A stretch of 20,817 bases of DNA from DATMBL01 sp050735975 (GTDB lineage: Bacteria > Desulfobacterota > Binatia > UBA9968): NCBI GenBank assembly GCA_050735975.1, contig JBOHVS010000171.1:1-20817 (forward strand), read 5' to 3'. The notes below the pieces were generated by a model. It had not been told where the DNA came from and searched no databases. It was given only the letters and a program-made list of their open reading frames with translations. Made by a program: the position numbers and the translations under genes. Positions 7,551 to 14,767 of the stretch are shown here, one piece after another (position 1 is the stretch's first letter; every line of letters starts with the position of its first letter).

Positions 7551-7704
7551 AAGCTCTTCTTTGCTCCTCGTCCAAGCCGCGGAATTGCCAGCGAACGAGC
7601 GGATGCATCTCGGTATCTTTGTTGATGGGTCGGTTAACTCTGAAGAGCAAGCCCTCCCGGTTCAAAATCTGCACATATTCCAGAAGATTCTTGTAATAAG
7701 CCAT
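7489..7704 (-). pseudogene. Truncated 5' end of a second UbiD-family decarboxylase gene
   Basis: The first roughly 50 codons encode MAYYKNLLEYVQILNREG and later INKDTEMHPLVRWQFRGL, the N-terminal signature of a UbiD subfamily of about 450-500 residues. After EEQRRAF (about 7553) the similarity ends and the frame reads 21 unrelated residues through the ThDP alpha remnant to a stop at 7489. The start still has a good ribosome-binding site (aaggag at 7712-7717). The subfamily differs from that of the intact UbiD at 10182-11576, so it is not a recent copy of that gene. A 71-residue product might still be made but lacks the prenyl-FMN site and catalytic residues. Confidence 0.8.
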
Positions 7705-7825
7705 TTGCTAGCTCCTTGGCAGTGTCTCGCAAATTGCTGAAACCAGTGCGCCGGCTTTCGTATCGTCCCGGCTTTCCTTTTGCCGAGGGGGCGAGCTCCG
7801 ATCCGGAATACTTTAAGGTTCAGAT

Positions 7826-7878
7826 TCAGGTTTAGGTTGAGACCTCCCCGCTAAACCTCAGTCTTAACCTCAACCTGA
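7826..7878. repeat. Long imperfect hairpin upstream of the UbiD stub
   Basis: Arms of 18 nt at 7826-7843 (tcaggtttaggttgagac) and 7861-7878 (gtcttaacctcaacctga) pair at 16 of 18 positions around a 17-nt loop. It lies between the dapA-like stop at 7931 and the UbiD-stub start at 7704. There is no T-tract, so a terminator role is uncertain; it could equally be a small repeat element. Confidence 0.65.
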
Positions 7879-7930
7879 TTGAAAGGGCGGCGGCCTACGC
7901 TCCTTCTCCATCGCCCGTGAATAAAGCGGG

Positions 7931-8818
7931 CTAGAAGAGCCCTGCTTCCTTGAGTCCTCTATAAAGCTCTTCGCGCGCTTGTGCAGGCATCGGCTCGGTT
8001 TCCCATTTCGGAAAACGCTTGATAGCGAAACCGCGCGTGCGGAAAGCCTCTCCTAACGCGCCGCGTCCATAGCGCCGCAATGCGCCGGCCACGAGCCGCT
8101 GCGCCGTATCGACCCGCCGTTGCGCCTCCACCGCTTTTTCATATTGCTTGGAATCCAGCGCGCGCCACAGCTCAACGCAAAGCTCGGGAAGAAAACTCGT
8201 CGGCGGGTTGATCATTCCCGCGAGACCGAAGGGAACCAGGCCGAAGAGATCGGCGTTTCCGGTAAAAACCGAAACGTCAGAGGGAAAGAGCCGTACGTAT
8301 TCGAGCAGCGCGCCTTGACCATAGGCAACTTTGATGGCGCGAATCGTCGGTATCTCCTGCTTCATCTTCGCCGCGAAAGGAGGCGGAATCGATATTCCCG
8401 AATACTTTGGGTTCTCGTAAATCAGGATCGGTAACGAAACCACTTTCGCAACCGCGCGGTAGTGAGCGACAATTTCATACTCCGTGTGATCCGAATAGTA
8501 GTACGGAGGAATCACGCCGATTCCCGTGGCCCCCTTCGCCGCCGCGTGTTCGGCCAGCTCCACCGTGCTTTGAGCGTCAGCCGTGCCGGCGTGAATAATA
8601 ACGGGAAGACGACCCGCCGCCTGTTCGATGACTATTTCCGCCGCTCGCTTCCTCTCGGGAATCGACATGGCCGGCCCCTGACCCGACGAGCCTAAAGCAA
8701 ACAGTCCTTGAACACCGGCCTTGACGTAGAAGTCAACCAACTGCCGCATCATCGGGTCATCCACGCGCTCCTTTTCGTCAAAGGGCGTGATCAGCGGGAT
8801 GAGAATTCCTCTAATCAT
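7931..8818 (-). CDS. DapA-family (dihydrodipicolinate synthase-like) lyase/aldolase
   Basis: This 295-residue TIM-barrel protein is a class I, Schiff-base-forming pyruvate lyase or aldolase of the DapA/NanA/KDG-aldolase superfamily. Lys163 (in RAIKVAYG) is the expected Schiff-base lysine and Tyr134 (in ILIYENP) the catalytic tyrosine, at the positions of Lys161 and Tyr133 in E. coli DapA. The GTTGE loop of true DapA is GSSGQ (43-47), and the arginine that binds the semialdehyde carboxylate is replaced (ENPKYSG), so a lysine-biosynthetic role is unlikely. Possible roles are a catabolic hydratase-aldolase or a sugar-acid dehydratase. It starts 13 bp after the Rieske gene stop, with AGGAGG at 8823-8828, so the two are one operon. 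Confidence 0.92.
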   Translation of the reverse strand: MIRGILIPLITPFDEKERVDDPMMRQLVDFYVKAGVQGLFALGSSGQGPAMSIPERKRAAEIVIEQAAGRLPVIIHAGTADAQSTVELAEHAAAKGATGIGVIPPYYYSDHTEYEIVAHYRAVAKVVSLPILIYENPKYSGISIPPPFAAKMKQEIPTIRAIKVAYGQGALLEYVRLFPSDVSVFTGNADLFGLVPFGLAGMINPPTSFLPELCVELWRALDSKQYEKAVEAQRRVDTAQRLVAGALRRYGRGALGEAFRTRGFAIKRFPKWETEPMPAQAREELYRGLKEAGLF

Positions 8819-8831
8819 GGCTCCTCCTGTT

Positions 8832-10067
8832 TTAAAACAGCTCTTTGGGCCGCACGCCGGCGAACGAGTCGAGACGTATCATCTCTTCCTCGCGCCCTTC
8901 GGGGAGAACGCCTTTAGGCCGCTCTCCTTTTAAAGCAGCCGCGATGGCGTCTCTCACAATCCTCCGGAAAAGAATGACGCCGCGATCGGAAACCCCGAGC
9001 TGCTCTTCGCGCTCGCCCAGCACGCCCTGAGTGGACTGCGTCATCACGTCTTCCTGCCGAACGTTTCCCTTGAAGGGCATGTACTTGCGCCGATCGTACT
9101 CCTTGACCTCTTGCCCGGGCTGTTCTTTAGCGCGCATGCGCTTGAGCGTATCAAAGAATTCATGATCGGGACCCGTGTAGTAGTCGACAGTGAAAATCAT
9201 GAAATGATGGTCGTCGTTGGGGGTTAAAAACAAAATGTGCTCGCATTGAGAGCCGTCGCGCATCAGTGCCGCCGCGTCGAGCTTGGCGTGAACAAACTCC
9301 GTGTCCCCGACTTGTATAAGGCTCGGCAGGGCCAAGCTCATCTCGTCTGCAAACTCGGTTCCAGGATCCGGCCCCGGCTTCGTCATGACGACTTTCATGC
9401 CGTAGTCCGTCTCAACGAAATTGAAATCCGGCATCTCTCTGTAGCTGAAGAAGTGATCGCCCCAGGTCTGATCGCCGTAACCGGCGTGCCGATGGAGAAT
9501 ACAGATGTGCGCCGGATCCGCCGAGTTCTCGAAGAAGTTGAACCAATTGTAGTCACACTGGCGAACCGGCTCGATCTGCCGCCGGCCGCCGCGGTCAATC
9601 AATGGCGAGTACTTCGGCAGCGGCGGCGGATTGTCCGGGCCGGGTCCCATGTAGGCGAAGATCAAGCCGCCTTGTTCCTTTACGGGATACGACAGATGCT
9701 TCACTTTTTGTGGAAACTTGCTGTCTTTCGGCTCCGCCGGCATCTCCAAGCATTGGCCTGTGACATCGTAAAGCCAGCCATGGTACGGGCAGCGAATGCC
9801 GCCGCATTCGATATCGCCATACTCCAGAGAGGTTCCTCGATGCGAACAGTGCAGGCCTAACAAACCCAACCGACCCTGCTCATCGCGGAAAAGAACGAGA
9901 TCCTCGCCTAGAACTTTGACGGCTTGGGGAATCTCGTAGAGGTCTTTCGTCGTTCCCACAGCCATCCAGTAGCGGCGAAACCATTCACCGGCGGGCGTGC
10001 CACGACCCACGTGAGGAATATCCCCCAGAGTGACTTTCTTGCTTCTTCTCTTGGGTTCCGCTTTCAC
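8832..10067 (-). CDS. Rieske non-heme iron oxygenase, alpha subunit (phthalate-dioxygenase type)
   Basis: The 411-residue protein is the catalytic subunit of an aromatic-ring-hydroxylating or demethylating oxygenase. The Rieske [2Fe-2S] site is Cys74-X-His76 and Cys93-X2-His96 (CSHRGTSLEYGDIECGGIRC then PYHGW). The mononuclear iron site appears as NWFNFFENSADPAHICILH, with Asp184, His187 and His192. Length and layout fit the single-subunit phthalate 4,5-dioxygenase/vanillate-demethylase group rather than the alpha-beta biphenyl group. Its reductase is not encoded in the window. The start is GTG at 10067, supported by AGGAGA at about 10075-10080. It lies 114 bp after ubiD and 13 bp before the dapA-like gene, on the same strand. 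Confidence 0.94.
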   Translation of the reverse strand: MKAEPKRRSKKVTLGDIPHVGRGTPAGEWFRRYWMAVGTTKDLYEIPQAVKVLGEDLVLFRDEQGRLGLLGLHCSHRGTSLEYGDIECGGIRCPYHGWLYDVTGQCLEMPAEPKDSKFPQKVKHLSYPVKEQGGLIFAYMGPGPDNPPPLPKYSPLIDRGGRRQIEPVRQCDYNWFNFFENSADPAHICILHRHAGYGDQTWGDHFFSYREMPDFNFVETDYGMKVVMTKPGPDPGTEFADEMSLALPSLIQVGDTEFVHAKLDAAALMRDGSQCEHILFLTPNDDHHFMIFTVDYYTGPDHEFFDTLKRMRAKEQPGQEVKEYDRRKYMPFKGNVRQEDVMTQSTQGVLGEREEQLGVSDRGVILFRRIVRDAIAAALKGERPKGVLPEGREEEMIRLDSFAGVRPKELF

Positions 10068-10181
10068 AGTCTAGATCTCCTCTTAACCTCAAAAAGCCGG
10101 GCTCCAGACCAATCAAAAAGGCTCAGATGCCAGCGCGCACGCTTTGAACGATTTGAACCGTCTGCTAGTCCGGGTCTGGAA

Positions 10182-11576
10182 CTATTTGAAACCGTATTCA
10201 CTCCATCTTTTTAAAACGTTCTCACGCATGCTCTCCGTTGGCTCAGCCACTTCGCCGCGAAAATTGTGCTTGATTGTTAAGTCGAGCATCAGCTTCGATG
10301 TAACCCCCTCTGCCGTTGCCGAAGGCTCCAAGGTGCTAGTGATACCTCGCGGTATAACGTACATATCGGTCGCCGGCTGGAAACGGGTCGTAAGCGCCCA
10401 AAGAACTTCGTTTGGATCGTACAGATTGATATCCTCGTCCACCACGATCACGTGCTTCCACTTTCCGCTTCTCGTGTACAATGACGCAGCCAGTATGTTG
10501 TCCACGATTCCCGGTCTCTTTAAGCGCTTCTCCAGCTGCAAAACCAAAACGATGGAGACTCCCCACGGCGGCGCATACGCCTTCTTTAGCGCGGGATAGG
10601 CGGGCTTCAGTTCCTGATAGGCAGCCACAGCATAGGTCAGGGCGTCGACATAGAGATGTTCGTGCGGCGGTTTCCCCAGCCAGATGTTGTGATACACCGG
10701 GCTCTTCCGATGCGTCAACGCCTTGACCGTCATGATCCGCTCATTCGGTACTTGCTGGGTGGTGTACCCGCAGAACTCGCCGAAGGGACCTTCGTCGCCC
10801 AACTTGGCGGGAATCGTCAACTCGCCTTCGAGAGTAAATTCAGAGAGCGCCGGAACTTCGAGATCGATCGTGCGGCATTTGACGACGTCGATAGGCACGC
10901 CTGCCAATCCGCCGGCGATTTCCAGTTCATAGACTCCGATGCGCGGCTCGAATTGCGACGCGATGTAAACCGCGGGAGGAACACCGATGCAGACGGCGAC
11001 TTGAAATGTCTTTTGACCTCGCTTCTCGGCGTTCTTCATAAAGTCGTAACCGTCGTGGCCCGGGGTGAAGCGGATCGTCACTTCATTTTTCGACACCAGC
11101 ATCATCCGGTAAATTGAAAGGTTCTTACCATACTCCGCGTCTTTGATGATGACGTGGCCTGCGGTGATGTACGGACCGCCATCTCGCGGATTGTTCGTGC
11201 AGATGGGGAGCTCGGTCAAATCGACCTGGTCGCCTTCGAACACAACTTCTTGGCACGGACCGCTCGGAACGAGTCTCGTGGGAATCGGGTTTGTCGCCCT
11301 GCGCACGGTCTCTTGGAAAACATCTTGCTGCGAGAGCCCCAGAGCAAGAGCGACTCGCTTGTCGCTCGCCAGAAGCTGGGCGACGACGGGGAACGCCGAG
11401 CCTTTGATGTTTTCGAAGAGCAGGGCGGGACTGTTGGCTCGCTCGTTGAAAATCTTGCAGATAGCGCCGAGCTCGTGCTTCGGGTCAACCTCAGCCGCGA
11501 CTCTGCGCAGCTCTCCGGCTTCCTCCAGTACGTCTATAAAACGCCTTAAATCCACTAGGCCTTCGCTATGCTTCAT
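10182..11576 (-). CDS. UbiD-family prenyl-FMN-dependent decarboxylase
   Basis: The 464-residue protein is a full-length UbiD-family (de)carboxylase. Asn152 and Arg157 (GKNLSIYRMM) and Glu262/Glu267 (DEGPFGEFCGY) have the same spacing as the Asn168/Arg173 and Glu277/Glu282 sites of fungal Fdc1, so the prenyl-FMN site and the Arg-Glu-Glu catalytic set look intact. The family removes or adds carboxylates on aromatic, heteroaromatic or unsaturated acids. No ubiX prenyltransferase gene is nearby. It is the first gene of the leftward unit, divergent from lysR across 182 bp, which suggests LysR control. The ATG at 11576 has only a weak upstream purine stretch. Substrate is unknown; the Rieske and molybdenum-enzyme neighbours favour an aromatic or heteroaromatic carboxylate. 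Confidence 0.94.
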   Translation of the reverse strand: MKHSEGLVDLRRFIDVLEEAGELRRVAAEVDPKHELGAICKIFNERANSPALLFENIKGSAFPVVAQLLASDKRVALALGLSQQDVFQETVRRATNPIPTRLVPSGPCQEVVFEGDQVDLTELPICTNNPRDGGPYITAGHVIIKDAEYGKNLSIYRMMLVSKNEVTIRFTPGHDGYDFMKNAEKRGQKTFQVAVCIGVPPAVYIASQFEPRIGVYELEIAGGLAGVPIDVVKCRTIDLEVPALSEFTLEGELTIPAKLGDEGPFGEFCGYTTQQVPNERIMTVKALTHRKSPVYHNIWLGKPPHEHLYVDALTYAVAAYQELKPAYPALKKAYAPPWGVSIVLVLQLEKRLKRPGIVDNILAASLYTRSGKWKHVIVVDEDINLYDPNEVLWALTTRFQPATDMYVIPRGITSTLEPSATAEGVTSKLMLDLTIKHNFRGEVAEPTESMRENVLKRWSEYGFK

Positions 11577-11758
11577 ATCGAATCGAACTCGTCTTTCCTA
11601 TAGGGATCTCGCTGGATCAATCGTTCTCCTTGATGATCTATTCATCGATTTTTTCGGCATGAAAACAGCGCCGCCCAAGCGAACCTTTCCTAACGTTTAG
11701 TATCTGCTTGAAGTCATGTCAATCTTGAAGTATTTAACTGATTGTCAAGATATTTTTA
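11577..11758. promoter_or_regulatory. Divergent ubiD/lysR control region
   Basis: The region holds two TTGACA hexamers on the minus strand (11717-11722 and 11743-11748), candidate -35 boxes for the leftward operon, with only weak -10 matches as is common at LysR-activated promoters. An inverted repeat atcttga (11722-11728) / tcaagat (11745-11751) and a direct repeat cttgaagt (11707-11714 and 11724-11731) are candidate regulator contacts. For lysR, TTGAAG (11725-11730) and GATATT (11749-11754) with an 18-bp spacer form a possible promoter only a few bases before the ATG. Confidence 0.55.
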
Positions 11759-12634
11759 ATGGAAATTCGCCAGCTCAACAGCCTGTGTCTGATCGCACGA
11801 TACGGCAGCGTCAAGGAAGCCGCTAAGCGTTCTTTCCTGACGTCATCAGCCGTTTCGCTCCAAATTAAGACACTCGAGAGAGAACTGGGGATAAAAATTT
11901 TCGAGCGAGCGGGCAAAAGACTGCTTCTTACTCAAAAGGGAGAGGCGCTGCACGAGGACGCGCAGAGAATTCTAGCGGCCGTCCGCGAGGCAACGGAAAG
12001 AACGGTTGCCGAGACCGGTGAGTTCACGGGAAGACTTTCCCTGGTTGCGCCCGCCTGCCTGAGAAACTTTTATCTGCCGGCCATAGCGCGCTTTCGCGCC
12101 GCCTATCCGTCCATACGTCTCACCATTCTCGCGCGGAGCCACGATGATGCGCCCTCTACCGTCTCGTCAGGCGAGGCCGATCTTGCGATGGGCTTGTTCG
12201 ACCAATTAATGCCCGATTTGGAGAAGATGTCATTGGTTGCGCCCAAACTGAGGGTTATCGTCCCGCACCGTCATCCCCTGGCATTTAAGCGACGGATCGT
12301 TATGAATGACTTGGCCGAGCATCCGCTGGTTCTACTGCAACCGGGGACAACCACGAGGAAAGTTATCGATGGATCCTTCCGCAAAGCGAACCTGGCTCTC
12401 AAGATAGGAATGGAGACGAGCACTTGCGTCGAGATAAAACGCTATGTAGCCAATAATATCGGCATCGGCATCATTCATAACATATGCATCGACCCCGAAG
12501 ACGCAAGCCGGTTTCGCTCGATGAGCGTCGATAAGTCCTTTCCACATCCGGAAGCGAAACTGATCTTCCGCCGTCCTAAGACGCTATCGGGTGGAGAGAA
12601 AAAGCTCATAGAGTTCCTTCAATCCACTTCGTAG
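11759..12634 (+). CDS. LysR-type transcriptional regulator (CysB/Cbl-like effector domain)
   Basis: The 291-residue protein has the N-terminal LysR winged helix-turn-helix (MEIRQLNSLCLIARYGSVKE, SAVSLQIKTLERELG, residues 1-60), a linker helix and a two-lobed effector-binding domain from about residue 90. It is divergent from ubiD and upstream of the epimerase and TTT genes, the classical position for a pathway activator with autorepression. Start choice is fixed by the conserved N-terminus. There is no Shine-Dalgarno, and a -10-like GATATT ends 4 nt before the ATG, so the mRNA may be leaderless or nearly so. Its inducer is presumably the acid imported or metabolised by the locus. Confidence 0.95.
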   Translation: MEIRQLNSLCLIARYGSVKEAAKRSFLTSSAVSLQIKTLERELGIKIFERAGKRLLLTQKGEALHEDAQRILAAVREATERTVAETGEFTGRLSLVAPACLRNFYLPAIARFRAAYPSIRLTILARSHDDAPSTVSSGEADLAMGLFDQLMPDLEKMSLVAPKLRVIVPHRHPLAFKRRIVMNDLAEHPLVLLQPGTTTRKVIDGSFRKANLALKIGMETSTCVEIKRYVANNIGIGIIHNICIDPEDASRFRSMSVDKSFPHPEAKLIFRRPKTLSGGEKKLIEFLQSTS

Positions 12635-12671
12635 CTCGCAGAGCGCCACCGCCCGACGGGAGGCTAACCAT

Positions 12672-13526
12672 ATGAAGATCGTAGTTACGGGAGGTAGCGG
12701 GCGTCTGGGTCGATACGTGATCCGCGATCTGCTCGAACATGGCTATCAGGTCTTAAGTCTGGACCGAACTCCTCCTCCAGAGATGCTCTGCGCCTCCTGG
12801 TTGGCGGATTTAAGACGCGCTTCAGATCTTTACGAGGCTTTGCGCGGCGCCGGTGGAATTGTGCACCTTGGCGCCTATCAGGCGCCGAATTTAGCTCCGG
12901 ACACCGAAACTTTTAGCAATAACACCACGGCGACGTATAACGTCCTAAAAGCTGCCGGCGACCTGGGGGTTAAACGCGTAGTGATCGGCTCCAGCATTGC
13001 GGCGTACGGTTTCCTCTATGCGCCGCATTTTTGGACTCCCGAATATCTCCCGTTAGATGAGAACCACCCCTGCAAGCCGCAAGACCCTTATGGATTATCG
13101 AAACTGGTAGGGGAGGAGATAGCGAGATCGTTTGCCGCAGCGCACGAAATGACCATTAGCAGCTTGCGCCTTGCCGGCATCAATTTTGACCTGTCCTTTC
13201 AAAATTTTTCGGAGAGATGGCAGTATCCGGAAAAAAGACGCAATGGTTTTTGGACTTATATCGACGTTCGAGACGCGGCGGCGGCTTGCCGGTTTGCGCT
13301 CGAGGCCGATTTTAGCGGTCATGAGATCTTCAACGTCGCGGCCCCGACGAGCGCGATGAGAGAGCCGACAGAAGAGCTGATCCATCGGTTCATCCCTGAT
13401 CTCAAGCACATCAGGGACGGCTTAACAGGCAATTGGGGTGGGCTCGATTTAAGCAAAGCTGAAAAGATTTTGGGATTTCGCTGCCGGCATCTTTGGCAGC
13501 ACTACCTTGCCACCGGCCATAGCTGA
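12672..13526 (+). CDS. NAD-dependent epimerase/dehydratase (extended SDR), uronate-dehydrogenase-like size
   Basis: The 284-residue protein is an extended short-chain dehydrogenase/reductase. The dinucleotide-binding loop is TGGSGRLG (6-13), Asp31 at the end of beta-2 indicates NAD preference, the active-site serine region is GSSIAAYG (106-113) and the catalytic pair is Tyr140 and Lys144 (YGLSK). A shortened C-terminal region resembles sugar-acid dehydrogenases of this family, but the substrate cannot be read. A good ribosome-binding site (gggagg at 12658-12663) precedes the ATG. It lies 37 bp after lysR on the same strand and 149 bp before tctC, so it is likely co-expressed with the transporter. 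Confidence 0.9.
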   Translation: MKIVVTGGSGRLGRYVIRDLLEHGYQVLSLDRTPPPEMLCASWLADLRRASDLYEALRGAGGIVHLGAYQAPNLAPDTETFSNNTTATYNVLKAAGDLGVKRVVIGSSIAAYGFLYAPHFWTPEYLPLDENHPCKPQDPYGLSKLVGEEIARSFAAAHEMTISSLRLAGINFDLSFQNFSERWQYPEKRRNGFWTYIDVRDAAAACRFALEADFSGHEIFNVAAPTSAMREPTEELIHRFIPDLKHIRDGLTGNWGGLDLSKAEKILGFRCRHLWQHYLATGHS

Positions 13527-13675
13527 CAACCGGTTCTTGTTTTAAGAGGTGGGTATGATAGTAATACGCCCCTCGATGGCTCAACGATGCAGTCATCCTT
13601 GCCAATTACATTCTTGATGGTTTCTGAGCCTGGATCTTTTCAACCGTTCGCAATAAAGAGTTAGGAGGGACTTTT

Positions 13676-14737
13676 ATGGGAAGACAAACTCCGGCATTTG
13701 TTTTTTCTGTCTGGTTCTTGGGTTTCGCAATTGCGGCGGCGCCGAGGCTCTTTGCCGCAGAAGAACCTTACTACGAAGGCAAAACACTCAGAATCCTTGT
13801 CTCTTCCGGCACCGGAGGAGGGACTGATACAGCGGCCCGGCTGGTGTCACGCCATATCTCGAAATACATTACGGGAAATCCGAAAGTAATTGTGCAGAAC
13901 ATGCCGGGTGGCGGCGGCACAATCGCCAATAACTACTTCGCCAACGAGGTAAAACCGGACGGTTTAACCATCATGCAGGATTCCTCCTCGGGAATCGGCA
14001 ACTTTATTCGCGGCGGTTCGAGGATCAAGTATGATCCGAGAAAGTATAAGTATATCGGGGCCGTCGCCCGGCCCGGCAGCCTTCTGATGGTTAGAAAAGA
14101 TGCCGCGGCAAGGTTCAAAGATCGCAGCGCCAAGCCGGTTGTGGTCGGCGACACGGACGGTATTCGTAGCTGGGTGGCGATGACGGTTTGGGGAGCTGAA
14201 TACCTCGGTTGGAACCTGCGGTGGATTTATGGGTACCCGGGAAGCAGAGAGCTGCAGTTGGCAATACGCCAGGGAGAGATCGACATGTGGTCCACGCAGA
14301 ATGCCAAGCTCGTCAAAGATCTAGTGCGTGAAGGGGTGGTAGAGGTGCTGGTGACGGAAGAGGATGAGCGGCGCGAGGATTTTCCGAACGTTCCTACGTT
14401 TCTCGAATTATTGGGCCCAAAAAAACCCACGGGCTTGGCCTGGCAGGCTTACCTCGGTTGGGCCGGCTCTCCTGAACTGGACAAGTTCATGGTTGCGCCG
14501 GACGGCACGCCGGATCACCTGGTAAACATCCTGCGCGAAGCTTTTGTGAAAGTCATGAAAGATCCGGAAGTAGACAAAGAAGGAGACAAGTTTTTCGGCG
14601 ACGGGTGGAAACCTCATTCGGCGAAAAAAATCGAGGCCGTTATTCGCGACCAGATCGACATTCCCAAAGAGGCGAAGGACTTTATCACAAAAATGCGGCA
14701 GAAATATGGTCTGCCGACTGGCAAGGCAAAAAGCTAG
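13676..14737 (+). CDS. TctC/Bug-family periplasmic substrate-binding protein 2
   Basis: The 353-residue protein is the binding component of the tripartite tricarboxylate transporter encoded directly after it. Residues 1-28 form a signal peptide (hydrophobic FVFSVWFLGFAIAAA, then RLFAAEE). The mature protein starts YYEGKTLRILVSSGTGGGTD, with the characteristic GGGGTIANNYF segment at about 80-90. A near-ideal AGGAGGG at 13663-13669 fixes the ATG. tctA begins 30 bp downstream. The ligand is presumably an organic acid; Bug proteins in this group are diverse and cannot be assigned by sequence alone. Confidence 0.93.
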   Translation: MGRQTPAFVFSVWFLGFAIAAAPRLFAAEEPYYEGKTLRILVSSGTGGGTDTAARLVSRHISKYITGNPKVIVQNMPGGGGTIANNYFANEVKPDGLTIMQDSSSGIGNFIRGGSRIKYDPRKYKYIGAVARPGSLLMVRKDAAARFKDRSAKPVVVGDTDGIRSWVAMTVWGAEYLGWNLRWIYGYPGSRELQLAIRQGEIDMWSTQNAKLVKDLVREGVVEVLVTEEDERREDFPNVPTFLELLGPKKPTGLAWQAYLGWAGSPELDKFMVAPDGTPDHLVNILREAFVKVMKDPEVDKEGDKFFGDGWKPHSAKKIEAVIRDQIDIPKEAKDFITKMRQKYGLPTGKAKS

Positions 14738-14767
14738 CCCGCGATTCGAATCGTTTGAAGATAGCGC

